The notes under the pieces are model-generated. The model saw nothing but the letters and a program-made list of their open reading frames with translations. It was not told where the DNA came from and did not search any database. From a virus, in IMG/VR virus record IMGVR_UViG_3300048586_000914, positions 1 to 45,455 of that record: DNA of 45,455 nucleotides, one strand, 5' to 3'. Every line of letters begins with the position of its first letter. Positions within the stretch are counted from its first letter, which is position 1. Both the position numbers and the translations under genes were made by a program. Below are positions 8,053 to 16,800 of the stretch, piece by piece.

Positions 8053-8397
8053 ATGGACGACCACGACCGGGACATCACCGATGTCCTGACCAAATCCGTC
8101 ATGCTTCCCGCCGACATCGGGCGTGCGTTCGCCCCGGAACACATCAAGGACCGCGCCGGATGGGGTCGGAAATGGGTCGCCAAGATGCGCGCCGCCGACA
8201 TGATCGTTGACCACCCGCACGGCGTGTCGGTCAAGCCCGCGCCCAAGCCCTACTCGGGGCTGAACCTCGCCCAAGAGTTCTATCAGCTTTTGGGCGCTGG
8301 CCTGCGGACCTACCTGGCCCCGCACGCGAACCGCCCGACCCCGCCCCGCCCGCATTTCTCGCGCTACCAGCGCACCCCGCGCTTCTGCAACATCTGA
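8053..8397 (+). CDS. hypothetical protein
   Basis: A 114-aa basic protein of unknown function between the DUF2800 nuclease and the DUF2815 protein. The N-terminal half (residues 5-60) contains short helices that could form an HTH (LPADIGRAFAPEHI, then WVAKMRAADMIV). The C-terminal half is Pro/Arg-rich and likely flexible, with a helix LAQEFYQLLGAGLRTYL. The ATG at 8053 is preceded by AGAGG. Operon position points to DNA replication or recombination, but no family is recognised. Confidence 0.6.
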   Translation: MDDHDRDITDVLTKSVMLPADIGRAFAPEHIKDRAGWGRKWVAKMRAADMIVDHPHGVSVKPAPKPYSGLNLAQEFYQLLGAGLRTYLAPHANRPTPPRPHFSRYQRTPRFCNI

Positions 8398-8411
8398 AAG
8401 GGACGTTACAA

Positions 8412-9239
8412 ATGGCAACCAAACTGGACAACCTGCAAACACCGGGCGGTCGCCTCGTGATGGGCAGCCTGACCGAAAAGTCGGACAAAGACCACGAGGG
8501 CAAGGCAATCGCGGTCGAGGATCGTCGGTATTTCTTCGGCCTCGCCGTGCCCAAGACCACCCCCGGCGTCGGGGAAATCATCAATGCCCTCTGGACGATG
8601 GCGGCGACCGACTACGCCAACGTGCCGCTGGTGATGCAACAGATCAATCAGGGACTCGCGGCCCGCGATTTCTCGTGGAAGGTGCAGGACGGCGATGTCG
8701 TCACCTATGACAAGAAAACCGGCCAGCCCCGTCCCACCCCCGAATACTTCAAGGGCTGTTTCATCTTCAAGTTCAGCACGAATTTCGAGGTGTCGTGCTG
8801 CGACTTCAACGGCAACGACATCAACCGCGCCGACATCAAGCGGGGCGACTACGCGGACATCATTTTCAACGCGGTCGTCAACGGCAAGATGGACGGCACG
8901 GCGGGCATTTACCTCAACCCGGTCGCCGTCCGTCGCCTCGGGTATGGCGAACCGATTGCCTCGGGCGTGTCCGCATCGCAGGCGTTCGCCGGTCGTGCTG
9001 CCGTCATGCCGGTCGGCGCTTCGCAAATGCCCACGGCAGCCGGTGCCACGCCGCCCGCAGGCATGGGGATGCCGATGGGAAACCCCGGTGCCCCGGCCCA
9101 CGGCGGGATGGTTCCTGCCGCCGCAGGCATGGGGATGCCCGGTGCGATGCCTTCGACTGCATCCCCGATGGCGGGTAACACGATCCCCCACACCGGTATC
9201 CTCGCGGGTCCGACCGGTATGCCGGGGATCGGTCAGTGA
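8412..9239 (+). CDS. ssb: DUF2815 single-stranded DNA-binding protein
   Basis: A 275-aa protein whose first 190 residues match the DUF2815 family, an OB-fold ssDNA-binding protein found beside DUF2800 nucleases. Recognisable stretches are RRYFFGLAVPK, KGCFIFKFST, and GDYADIIFNAVVN with GIYLNPVAVRRLGYGEPI. The last 85 residues are a low-complexity Gly/Met/Pro/Ala tail with repeats such as AGMGMPMG, comparable in position to the disordered tails of ssDNA-binding proteins but without an acidic tip. It would coat ssDNA for the PolB at 9742. The stop overlaps the GTG of the next gene. Confidence 0.85.
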   Translation: MATKLDNLQTPGGRLVMGSLTEKSDKDHEGKAIAVEDRRYFFGLAVPKTTPGVGEIINALWTMAATDYANVPLVMQQINQGLAARDFSWKVQDGDVVTYDKKTGQPRPTPEYFKGCFIFKFSTNFEVSCCDFNGNDINRADIKRGDYADIIFNAVVNGKMDGTAGIYLNPVAVRRLGYGEPIASGVSASQAFAGRAAVMPVGASQMPTAAGATPPAGMGMPMGNPGAPAHGGMVPAAAGMGMPGAMPSTASPMAGNTIPHTGILAGPTGMPGIGQ

Positions 9240-9517
9240 TCCGCGCCGGGATCGTTGCGATGGGGCTGGCGCTTGTCAGCCCCGTCACCGCCGTCGCGCA
9301 GGAGAATTGCGACAGCCATGCGCGCGTCCTGATCCACCTTGCCGAACACTACGGTGAGGTGCGCCAGGTCGCGGCCCTCGGGGCGGGCAACACCCTCGTG
9401 GAAACGTGGGCGAACCTCACCACCGGGACGTGGACGATCACCGTCACGCCGCCCGGTGCCCTGACCTGCATCGTCGCCTCGGGCGGGGATTTCACCCTTG
9501 TGAACCTGCCCGCCTGA
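9236..9517 (+). CDS. secreted small protein with signal peptide
   Basis: A 93-aa protein with a clear Sec signal peptide: a short basic start, hydrophobic IVAMGLALVSPV, and a likely cleavage after AVAQ. The mature part is small, with two cysteines and a beta-rich end (GTWTITVTPPG, CIVASGGDF). It resembles small periplasmic proteins common in Rhodobacterales, so it may be a moron or a host gene captured by the phage. The start is a GTG overlapping the stop of the ssDNA-binding protein gene (GTGA). An exported product inside a replication operon is odd. Function is unknown. Confidence 0.6.
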   Translation: MIRAGIVAMGLALVSPVTAVAQENCDSHARVLIHLAEHYGEVRQVAALGAGNTLVETWANLTTGTWTITVTPPGALTCIVASGGDFTLVNLPA

Positions 9518-9569
9518 CCGCTTCCCGGCGACGGGGATCAGTCGCACGACCCGATCAAGGATGACCACA

Positions 9570-9761
9570 ATGGCACTCACCGACAAACAGACCGCCGCTC
9601 TGGCGACCCTCAAGGCGAACGGCAAGGCCGTGCTGCACGTCAAGACTGGCGGCGTTCTGGTGAACGCGGGGCACGCGACCAAGCTGGCGACGACCGGCCA
9701 CGGGAAGCTGATGGCCGAATACCAGTTCAAGGGCCGACCCTGTGACTATCCCCGCGACTGA
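9570..9761 (+). CDS. hypothetical small protein
   Basis: A 63-aa protein upstream of the polymerase and overlapping it by 20 bases. It begins ALTDKQTAALATLKANGKAVL and ends with FKGRPCDYPRD. The ATG at 9570 is preceded by AAGGA at good spacing; the ATG at 9561 is an alternative. No family is recognised. Its stop lies inside the polymerase gene, so it probably couples polymerase translation. Confidence 0.5.
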   Translation: MALTDKQTAALATLKANGKAVLHVKTGGVLVNAGHATKLATTGHGKLMAEYQFKGRPCDYPRD

Positions 9762-11688
9762 TTTCGCATATGACATCGAAACGTATCTGGACTTGTTCTC
9801 GTGCGACATCACCCATGTCGCCACGGGCACCCGCTGGATATTCGAGGTGTCTGACCGCGTTGATCAGTCGCGGGATTTCGTCACCATGATCTATTGGCTG
9901 CGGGACATCGGTGCCCGCATGGTCGGTTTCAACAACGAGGGTTTCGACTGGCCGGTGTGCCAACACCTCGTGCAGATATTCCACTCGCGCGGGTCGTTCA
10001 CGGCGCAGGACGCCCGCACCAAGAGCGATGCCATCATCAACGGCGGCGACCGGTTCGGGCATACGATCTGGCCGTCCGACAGGATCGTGCCGCAAGTCGA
10101 TCTGTTCAAGATTCACCACTTCGACAACGTGTCGAAATCCACCGGCCTCAAGAAACTCGAAATCAACATGCGCGCCGGTCGCGTGGTCGATCTGCCGTAT
10201 CCGTCCCATCTGCCGACCACCTCGGAACAGAAGGACCGGATCATCGCCTATATGTGCCATGACGTTGCCGAGACGGTCAGGTTCTATCGGTTCAGCCTCG
10301 ATCAGATCGCGTTCCGCGACGAATTGGCTGCCAAGTATCCCGAAATGGGCGACGTGGTGAATTTCAATGACACCAAGATTGGCAAGAAATTCTTCGAGAC
10401 GATGCTTGAACGCGAGGTGCCGGGATCGTGCTATCAGCGGGTAAATCGTCGCCGCCAGCCCCGGCAAACGCTGCGGAACCAGATCGCCCTCGCGGACGTG
10501 ATCAGCCCCAAGGTGATATTCACACACCCCGAGTTCGTCCGCGTGCGGGATTGGCTGGCCGGTCAGGTGTTGACCAAGGATCAGGTCGAGGAGTCGTTGA
10601 AGGCGTCCACCGTGTCAGAGGACGACGAGGGCGACGGCACCGTCAACACCAAAGGCGTGTTCAAGGGGCTGTCCGCGACCGTCAACGGTTTCCGGTTCGA
10701 CTTTGGGACGGGCGGCATTCACGGGTCGATCCGCAAACAGGTGATCCGCGCGACCGACACGCACGATCTGATCGACGTGGACGTTGCCAGCTATTACCCG
10801 AACCTGGCGATTGCGAATAGCTGGTTCCCGCAACACTTGTCATCCACGTTCTGCGATATTTACAAGCGCGTCTATGACATGCGCCGGGGATACAAGAAAG
10901 GCACCGCCGAGAATGCGATGCTCAAGCTGGCGCTCAACGGCGTCTATGGCGACAGCAACAACAAGTATTCGCCGTTCTTCGATCCGCAATATACGATGTC
11001 GATCACGATCAACGGCCAGCTATTCCTCTGCATGTTGTCCGAATGGCTGACCACCCGCACGGGCGGCAGGATGATCCAGATCAATACGGACGGCCTGACG
11101 ATGCTGGTGCCCAAGGGCGACCGCGAGGTGTTCTTTGCGACGTGCAAGGAATGGGAAGCCCACACCGGCCTCGAATTGGAAGCGAACGATTATAGCGCGA
11201 TGCACATCAGGGACGTGAACAGCTATATCGCCGTGACCACCAAGGGCAAGCGCAAGCGCATCGGTGCCTATGCCTATGTCACGCCCCACGACGATCCATT
11301 CACCCGCGAACGGCAATGGCACCAGAACCATAGCGCGCTGGTGGCACGCAAGGCGGCAGAGGCGGCGATGATCGACGGCACGGACATCGCGCAGTTCATT
11401 ATGAACCACGGGCAAGCCTTTGATTTCATGCTGTCGGTCAAGGTGCCCAAATCCTCGCGCCTCACCATCGGCGGGAAGCCCGTCCAGAACACGACCCGCT
11501 ATTACGTTTCGACCGATGGGGCAGAGGCGGTCAAGATCATGCCGCCGCTCAAGGACAAGACCGACGAGCGGGAATTTGCGGTCGAGAAGGGTTGGCGAAT
11601 TACCGAATGTAACGACATCGCAACGTTTCGTTGGGATAACGTGAATTGGCTTTACTACATCGAAATGGCGAGGAAACTGGTGATATGA
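9742..11688 (+). CDS. family B DNA polymerase with 3'-5' exonuclease
   Basis: The 648-aa replicative DNA polymerase. The N-terminal exonuclease shows Exo I D-I-E (residues 11-13), Exo II in FNNEGFD (63-69) and Exo III in YMCHD (170-174), so proofreading should be active. The polymerase domain has motif A DVASYYP (D347), motif B K-LALNG-VYG (395-403) and motif C as INTDG (448-451). In normal family B enzymes motif C is D-T-D, so the first aspartate is asparagine here while the second, catalytic one is kept. The enzyme is compact for the family. The GTG start at 9742 has an AAGGG upstream. It works with the ssDNA-binding protein and the primase-helicase encoded at 39851. Confidence 0.92.
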   Translation: MTIPATDFAYDIETYLDLFSCDITHVATGTRWIFEVSDRVDQSRDFVTMIYWLRDIGARMVGFNNEGFDWPVCQHLVQIFHSRGSFTAQDARTKSDAIINGGDRFGHTIWPSDRIVPQVDLFKIHHFDNVSKSTGLKKLEINMRAGRVVDLPYPSHLPTTSEQKDRIIAYMCHDVAETVRFYRFSLDQIAFRDELAAKYPEMGDVVNFNDTKIGKKFFETMLEREVPGSCYQRVNRRRQPRQTLRNQIALADVISPKVIFTHPEFVRVRDWLAGQVLTKDQVEESLKASTVSEDDEGDGTVNTKGVFKGLSATVNGFRFDFGTGGIHGSIRKQVIRATDTHDLIDVDVASYYPNLAIANSWFPQHLSSTFCDIYKRVYDMRRGYKKGTAENAMLKLALNGVYGDSNNKYSPFFDPQYTMSITINGQLFLCMLSEWLTTRTGGRMIQINTDGLTMLVPKGDREVFFATCKEWEAHTGLELEANDYSAMHIRDVNSYIAVTTKGKRKRIGAYAYVTPHDDPFTRERQWHQNHSALVARKAAEAAMIDGTDIAQFIMNHGQAFDFMLSVKVPKSSRLTIGGKPVQNTTRYYVSTDGAEAVKIMPPLKDKTDEREFAVEKGWRITECNDIATFRWDNVNWLYYIEMARKLVI

Positions 11689-11807
11689 TCATTGCCCTTA
11701 ACGGCAGAATTGTGGCAAGCACGCTTTTGCCCGGTTCACGCGAGGAAACCGACGCGCGGATAGCATTGGCAAAAGCAATGCTCTTTGCAGGGATGGGTGT
11801 GAAATGA
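11685..11807 (+). CDS. 40-aa hypothetical protein
   Basis: A 40-residue ORF joined to both neighbours by ATGA overlaps: its ATG overlaps the polymerase TGA and its TGA overlaps the next ATG. The peptide is amphipathic (IIALNGRIVAS at the N-terminus, DARIALAKAMLFAGM at the C-terminus). The two-sided stop-start coupling is the main reason to call it a gene. No function can be assigned. Confidence 0.5.
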   Translation: MIIALNGRIVASTLLPGSREETDARIALAKAMLFAGMGVK

Positions 11808-12052
11808 CCACACTGGCCGACATGGAACGCATGATCTGTGAGAAACAGATGATCCACGTTCTGCACGCGGGGAAATGCACGGCATTCAGATCGCCGGGGT
11901 ATTTCGCCCACGCCAAGGATCAGGCGGGCAACCTGCAATTCCAATTCGAGGCGGATACCCTTGAGGGCGCGGTGCGCGGCCTCGTGGACAAGATCGACGC
12001 GACCCGCGCCGCATTGCCGGGGATGACACTCAAGATGCCGGGGATGGGCTGA
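11804..12052 (+). CDS. hypothetical protein
   Basis: An 82-aa protein of unknown function between the polymerase and the dNMP kinase. It has an N-terminal helix (LADMERMICEKQM), a central FRSPGYFAHAKD, and a helix TLEGAVRGLVDKIDATRAAL. The Gly/Met/Pro end echoes the tail of the DUF2815 protein. The start overlaps the preceding 40-aa ORF (ATGA) and the next gene begins 2 bases after its stop, so it is part of the same message. Confidence 0.55.
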   Translation: MTTLADMERMICEKQMIHVLHAGKCTAFRSPGYFAHAKDQAGNLQFQFEADTLEGAVRGLVDKIDATRAALPGMTLKMPGMG

Positions 12053-12054
12053 AC

Positions 12055-12570
12055 ATGATCGTTGGGCTTTCAGGATACGCGGGCGCGGGCAAATCGACCG
12101 CCGCGACCGAATTGGTGGCGATGGGTTATCAGCGCCGCAAGTTTGCCGCCCCGCTCAAGAACATGATGCGGGCGCTCTTGTTGGCGCAGGGTGCCGACGC
12201 GGCAGAGCGGGAACGGATGATCGAGGGCGACTTGAAAGAGGTGCCCACGGTTTACCTGAACGGGCAGACGCCCCGCTATGCGATGCAGACCTTGGGCACC
12301 GATTGGGGCAGGGCGCTCATTTCCGAGTCCTTGTGGGCCGACGCGGCGGTGCGCGACGTGACCGGTCACGCGGTGTTCGATGACGTGCGGTTCGACAACG
12401 AGGCGGAAGCCATCAGATCGCGCGGCGGTGTGATCATCGAAATCCGTCGCCCTGGCGTCGGCCCGGTCAACAACCATGTCTCGGAACGCCCGCCCGCGCC
12501 GGATCATGTCGTGGTCAATGACGGGACCGCCGCTGAATTGGCGCTTGCGGTGTGGTTGCTGACAGTCTGA
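12055..12570 (+). CDS. deoxynucleoside monophosphate kinase
   Basis: A 171-aa P-loop kinase of the phage dNMP kinase type. The Walker A is GYAGAGKST at about residues 7-15. The family-typical LGTDWGR segment and the VFDDVRFDNEAEAI strand-helix (lid/acceptor region) follow. It phosphorylates dNMPs to dNDPs for phage DNA synthesis and could salvage bases modified by the phage methyltransferases. It is the last gene of the rightward replication operon and is followed by an intrinsic terminator. Confidence 0.85.
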   Translation: MIVGLSGYAGAGKSTAATELVAMGYQRRKFAAPLKNMMRALLLAQGADAAERERMIEGDLKEVPTVYLNGQTPRYAMQTLGTDWGRALISESLWADAAVRDVTGHAVFDDVRFDNEAEAIRSRGGVIIEIRRPGVGPVNNHVSERPPAPDHVVVNDGTAAELALAVWLLTV

Positions 12571-12597
12571 TCGACCGACGACTCGAGTCTGCCCGTG

Positions 12598-12631
12598 CGC
12601 CCCGGTCCTGACAGGCCGGGGCGTTCGCTTT
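12598..12631 (+). terminator. intrinsic terminator of the replication operon
   Basis: An 8-bp GC stem (CGCCCCGG at 12598-12605 with CCGGGGCG at 12616-12623), extended inward by CCT/AGG, is followed on the plus strand by TTCGCTTT. It lies between the convergent dNMP kinase and metallophosphoesterase genes. On the minus strand the stem has no T-run, so it acts mainly on rightward transcription. The same TTCGCTTT tail follows the terminator at 33771-33796. Confidence 0.75.
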
Positions 12632-13820
12632 AGAACCAGACCGTGAACCGGTCGGTCTGTCCGTCCTGGGGATGGTGAAGGAACGCCTCAACCGCCTGCC
12701 GCCCGAGATACCCGTTGCGGTCGTGCCAGCCGTCAGGCGCGGACGGGCTGCGGACGTATTCGACCATCACGTTGTCGCCTTCCATCGCCCCGGCACCGGC
12801 CTGCATCACCGTCATGGCGGTGTGGTCCTTTTCCCGCATCATCGACCGGACCCCGAGCGCCTTCCTGATCTTGTGATGGTAATGGTGGACATACCAGTAG
12901 AGGTGCCGCGCATCGCTCATGTGCGGGCGGGCTTCGACAAGCATGATCTGCCCGAGGTCGGACTCCTTGGCACCGTCGCCGTGGGTGAAGCCCATGACGC
13001 TGTTGCCGAACCGGACGTATTTGCGATGCCGTTCGCTGACCGCATAGTCGCTCGCGGTCACGTTGGGATGACCACGGAACCACGCCTGAATGGTCTGTGC
13101 GATGGCAAAGCCCAAGACCCAATCGTGATTGGACGGGTTGAACAGGATGGTGACGTTCAGCCTCATTTCCAGCGCCATACCGACCACTCGGATATAGGCC
13201 CGCTGCGCCACCCGGTAGATCGTAAAGATCGACCCATCGGTGTCCTGGGGCGTGCCCGAGGTCGTCTTGCGGAACGGGCTGTCAATGTGGGCGATGTCGT
13301 TGCCGATCACCAAGACCACCGCCGTCGCCCCGTTGCGCTGCGCCTTTTCCAGCAGCTTGCGGCAGCCTTCGACCATGCGATGCTCTGCGATGTCGGCGTC
13401 ATAGCGGTATCCCGTCTCTGACGCGACCGCCAGCTTGCCGATGTGAACGTCAGCCGGGTCCAGCATCAAGAGGCTGCCCGCCTCGTTGTCGAAACGCGGC
13501 GGCAGACCCTTGGGCAGATCGTCCGTCATGCTGGCGACGGTCGCCCTGATGTGGTCGAGGAACGCCGGGAATTTGGTGTCGGTCGGTTTCAAGAGGACCG
13601 AAAATTCGGTCGGCTTGCCGTCCTTGGTCTTGGCCCACGTCATCACCGGCACCATGTCCGTGCCCGCCGCGTCCATGCTGTCCGCGATTGCCGGGTCCAG
13701 TTCAAGGCGATGGCGCAGGGTTGTGCGGGCAATGCCGCTCGCCCTGACTGCCGCCGCGACCGACCCGTGCAGGGCGACGAGCGCCTTCGCTTCCTCGTGC
13801 AACTCGCGGTTCTTACCCAT
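12630..13820 (-). CDS. HTH-metallophosphoesterase fusion protein
   Basis: A 396-aa protein, last in the late operon. Residues 1-50 form a helix-turn-helix (AVRASGIARTTLRHRLELD). The rest is a calcineurin-like metallophosphoesterase with DPADVHIGKL (metal-binding D-x-H), VIGNDIAHID, NPSNHDW (N-H-D) and THGDG, in the order expected for a two-metal site. Relatives occur in many phages and may act as phosphodiesterases or nucleases. The HTH suggests DNA or RNA targeting. Its place behind the tail-tip gene is unusual and its role in the virion or the cell is not known. The ATG at 13820 overlaps the tip gene by 8 bases. Confidence 0.75.
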   Translation of the reverse strand: MGKNRELHEEAKALVALHGSVAAAVRASGIARTTLRHRLELDPAIADSMDAAGTDMVPVMTWAKTKDGKPTEFSVLLKPTDTKFPAFLDHIRATVASMTDDLPKGLPPRFDNEAGSLLMLDPADVHIGKLAVASETGYRYDADIAEHRMVEGCRKLLEKAQRNGATAVVLVIGNDIAHIDSPFRKTTSGTPQDTDGSIFTIYRVAQRAYIRVVGMALEMRLNVTILFNPSNHDWVLGFAIAQTIQAWFRGHPNVTASDYAVSERHRKYVRFGNSVMGFTHGDGAKESDLGQIMLVEARPHMSDARHLYWYVHHYHHKIRKALGVRSMMREKDHTAMTVMQAGAGAMEGDNVMVEYVRSPSAPDGWHDRNGYLGRQAVEAFLHHPQDGQTDRFTVWF

Positions 13821-16800
13821 TGGCCGGTGCCCCTCTGCCGTAAAGGTTGCTGATCTGGTAGATCGTCCACCCGACCGATGCCTGGCCCGACCCAAAGTCT
13901 GCGACCTGATTTGCCAGTGTATAGGAAACAGAGTTACCACCCACTACGGATAGCGTTCGCCCGCCCGTGATCACCACGTCATAGCGTTCCGATGTCTCGT
14001 TGAGCGGCACGTCATCATAGCCCCAATCGTCACCGCCAAAGCGCGTGCGGCGCGTCCACGACAGGGTGATGTCGCCCCCGGCCTCTTTGACCTGGGTCAG
14101 ATGGACCGGCGCGTAGGGTCGCAGCGCCACGCCGCGAGGCGTCACGTCCACGTCCCGATAACGCCCGTCTGACGGGTCGATACCGATCGGTCCCACACGC
14201 AACCCCATGACCGTGTTCATTAGGGCCGACGACCCCGCGAGCGTTGACCACCGAGTCGGGTCGAAGGCGATGATCCGGCTGCCCGCAGGCGTGGGGCTGC
14301 CCATGAAACCCTCTGTCCCGAGCGACCCGCGCAAGAGCGTCCGCAGCGTATAGGTGCCGTCGAGGTTCAGGGTCGCGGTGCGGTATTGCAGGATTTCCCA
14401 ATCGCCCGAGGGCGTCAGGACCGCGAGGGTGTTCGCCCCGTTCAGCACGGCCAGTTCCGACGCGCTGACAAGCGTGCTGGCCGGGTTGAACAGACGCACG
14501 GTGAGGTCGTTGCCTCGATCCCACACGCCGGTCATGCCGGTCGGCAGATCGTTGACCGTGACGCCCACCTTGGCGGGCACGTCGATCCGCAGGTTCAGCC
14601 GGTTGCCGCCATCGTCGTCGTCCTCATAGATATTCACACCACCCGGCCACGGGTTTTGCGTTGCCACCACGCGGGGCGACCAGAGGGCAGGGCTTGTCTC
14701 GTCGGCCAGAGGAATGTCGGCAAACACCATGAGCGGACTTCCCGGCGCGGTCGGGATCGTCGCCTTGGCGACCGCCTCGGGGAAATAGTTGGGCTTGTAG
14801 ATCGCCGCCGAATACCCGACGCCTTCGATGTCAAGCTGATCGCCGGTCACGATCCGTTCGACCCGGTATTTCCGCGTCACCCCGTCGATGGTGAGCGGGA
14901 TCGTGTCGCCCGGTTGCACCCGCAGGAAGTTGAGCGGCAGGCTGAATTTGACCCCGTTCTTCGCAATCCACCGCTCTTGCGTCAGGGTGTCCGCGAGCGC
15001 CTTGGCGGTGCCGGTCTGCATCACCGACATGGACGAAAACTCGTTGACCCGCTGCGAATACCCGGTGACGGTGTGACCATCGACCGATGCCGACGCATAG
15101 TCGCGGAAGGCGTCGAGATAGGACACCTTGGTCCGGTCGGGCAGATCGGTATCCTGCACCCGCGACTTTTCGTAATCGTCGCCGCCATCGGCACGGATCA
15201 GATCGTCCAGATCGACCGACACCGTGTCGGACGTGTAGCACATGACGAACCGGAACACGTCGCCGTCCTCGAATACGTCAAACAGGTAGGCGGTCATCAG
15301 GTTTTCGAGGATGGCGCGCGAGGTCATCACCTCGAATATCCCAAAGCCTTCGACCTGCACGCCCGAGTCCCGCAGGCTTGTCACGTCAATGTCGGCGTCG
15401 GTGAAGCCCGCCCGGTGCATGATCAGCCGCACGAGGCGGTCCAGCGTCAGGCTGTTGACGCGCCCGGTGATCCAGTGACCCAGGAACCAGTTGTCGCCGT
15501 CCGACCAGACATCGGTGAGCGCGGGGAATGACGGATAGGGGCGTGCGTCCCATGTCCACACGAACATATTGGCGGGATCGACAAAGCCGTCATCGCCCCA
15601 ATACTTCAACATCGCTTCAAGATAGAGGCGTTGCACCGCGTCGTTCCGCAGCCCCGACGAGAAATAGGGAAAGAACGACTCGGTCGATTTGGGGTCATAG
15701 AACACGTTCGGCTGGTTCGCGCCCTTGTCGAGTGCGGGACAGCCAAATTCAGTGAACCAGATCGGTTTCGTCGGATGGTTCGCAATCGACCACGACCTGA
15801 TGTCCTTTTGCCGATAGATCGCGTCGGTGATCGGCGTTTGCACCCGGTCCTCGCGGTCCTCGAAATCGAGATAATAGTAATCCCAATACTCGCCGCCCTC
15901 GATCCCTGCCATAAACTCGTCAATGTTATAAATCTCGTCGCCGTCCCGCCAGTCGGTCAACGGCAGGTAATTGTCGATCCCGACGAAATCAGCGGATGCC
16001 CACACCGCCGACAGGACCGCGCCCTTGTATTCCGACCAGTCGGCGGCATAGCTGACCTTGACGCCTGCGGGCAGGATCGACCGGACATCGGCAATCAGAT
16101 CGACCAGCTTTGTGCCCCAGGACGCATAGGTGTTCGTCAGGCCGACCATTTCGGTGCCGACGAGGAAGGCGTCACCGGACACCAGAATGTCGGCCATCAG
16201 GCGGGCGTAGTGCAGGATCATCCGGCGCAGGGTCCATTCGGTCGGCCCCGAGTAGGGCACCACCTCGCCGTTCCACGCGCCGAAATGCGCCGGGGTCGCG
16301 GTGCCCACGAGGTTCGCGCCGTTGCCCTCGATCCGCCCGCGCCACGGGAAGCCCTCACTGTCCATCAGGATAAACGGATAGAACACCGCCCGCATCCCGC
16401 GCGCCTTGATGTCCTGCATCGTCTGCCGCACCGACAGATCGGACGGCGTGCCGCCATAGATCGGGTTGCCGAACGTGTCGGCGGGCACCACGTCTGCCGT
16501 CGCCCGCGTGCGGTCGCTCACACGCCACTGGACCGGTTCGGTGACGGCGGTTGATGTCTCAACCTTGGGCTTCACCGTGCAGACCGTGGCGTCGATGCTG
16601 GACCCGAACCACGCGACCACGAGCGACACCGAATCGACGTTCGGTGCCTCGTATTCCAGCACGTCGAGAGACTTGACGACATTGACCGTGCCATCGGGCG
16701 TGTGAATGTTGACCGGCGTCGAGTTGCCGTCGCCGTCCTCTTTCGTGACCACTTCCGTCGCCAGGGCAAACTCGCCGCTCGCGGGGATCATGCAAACCGA

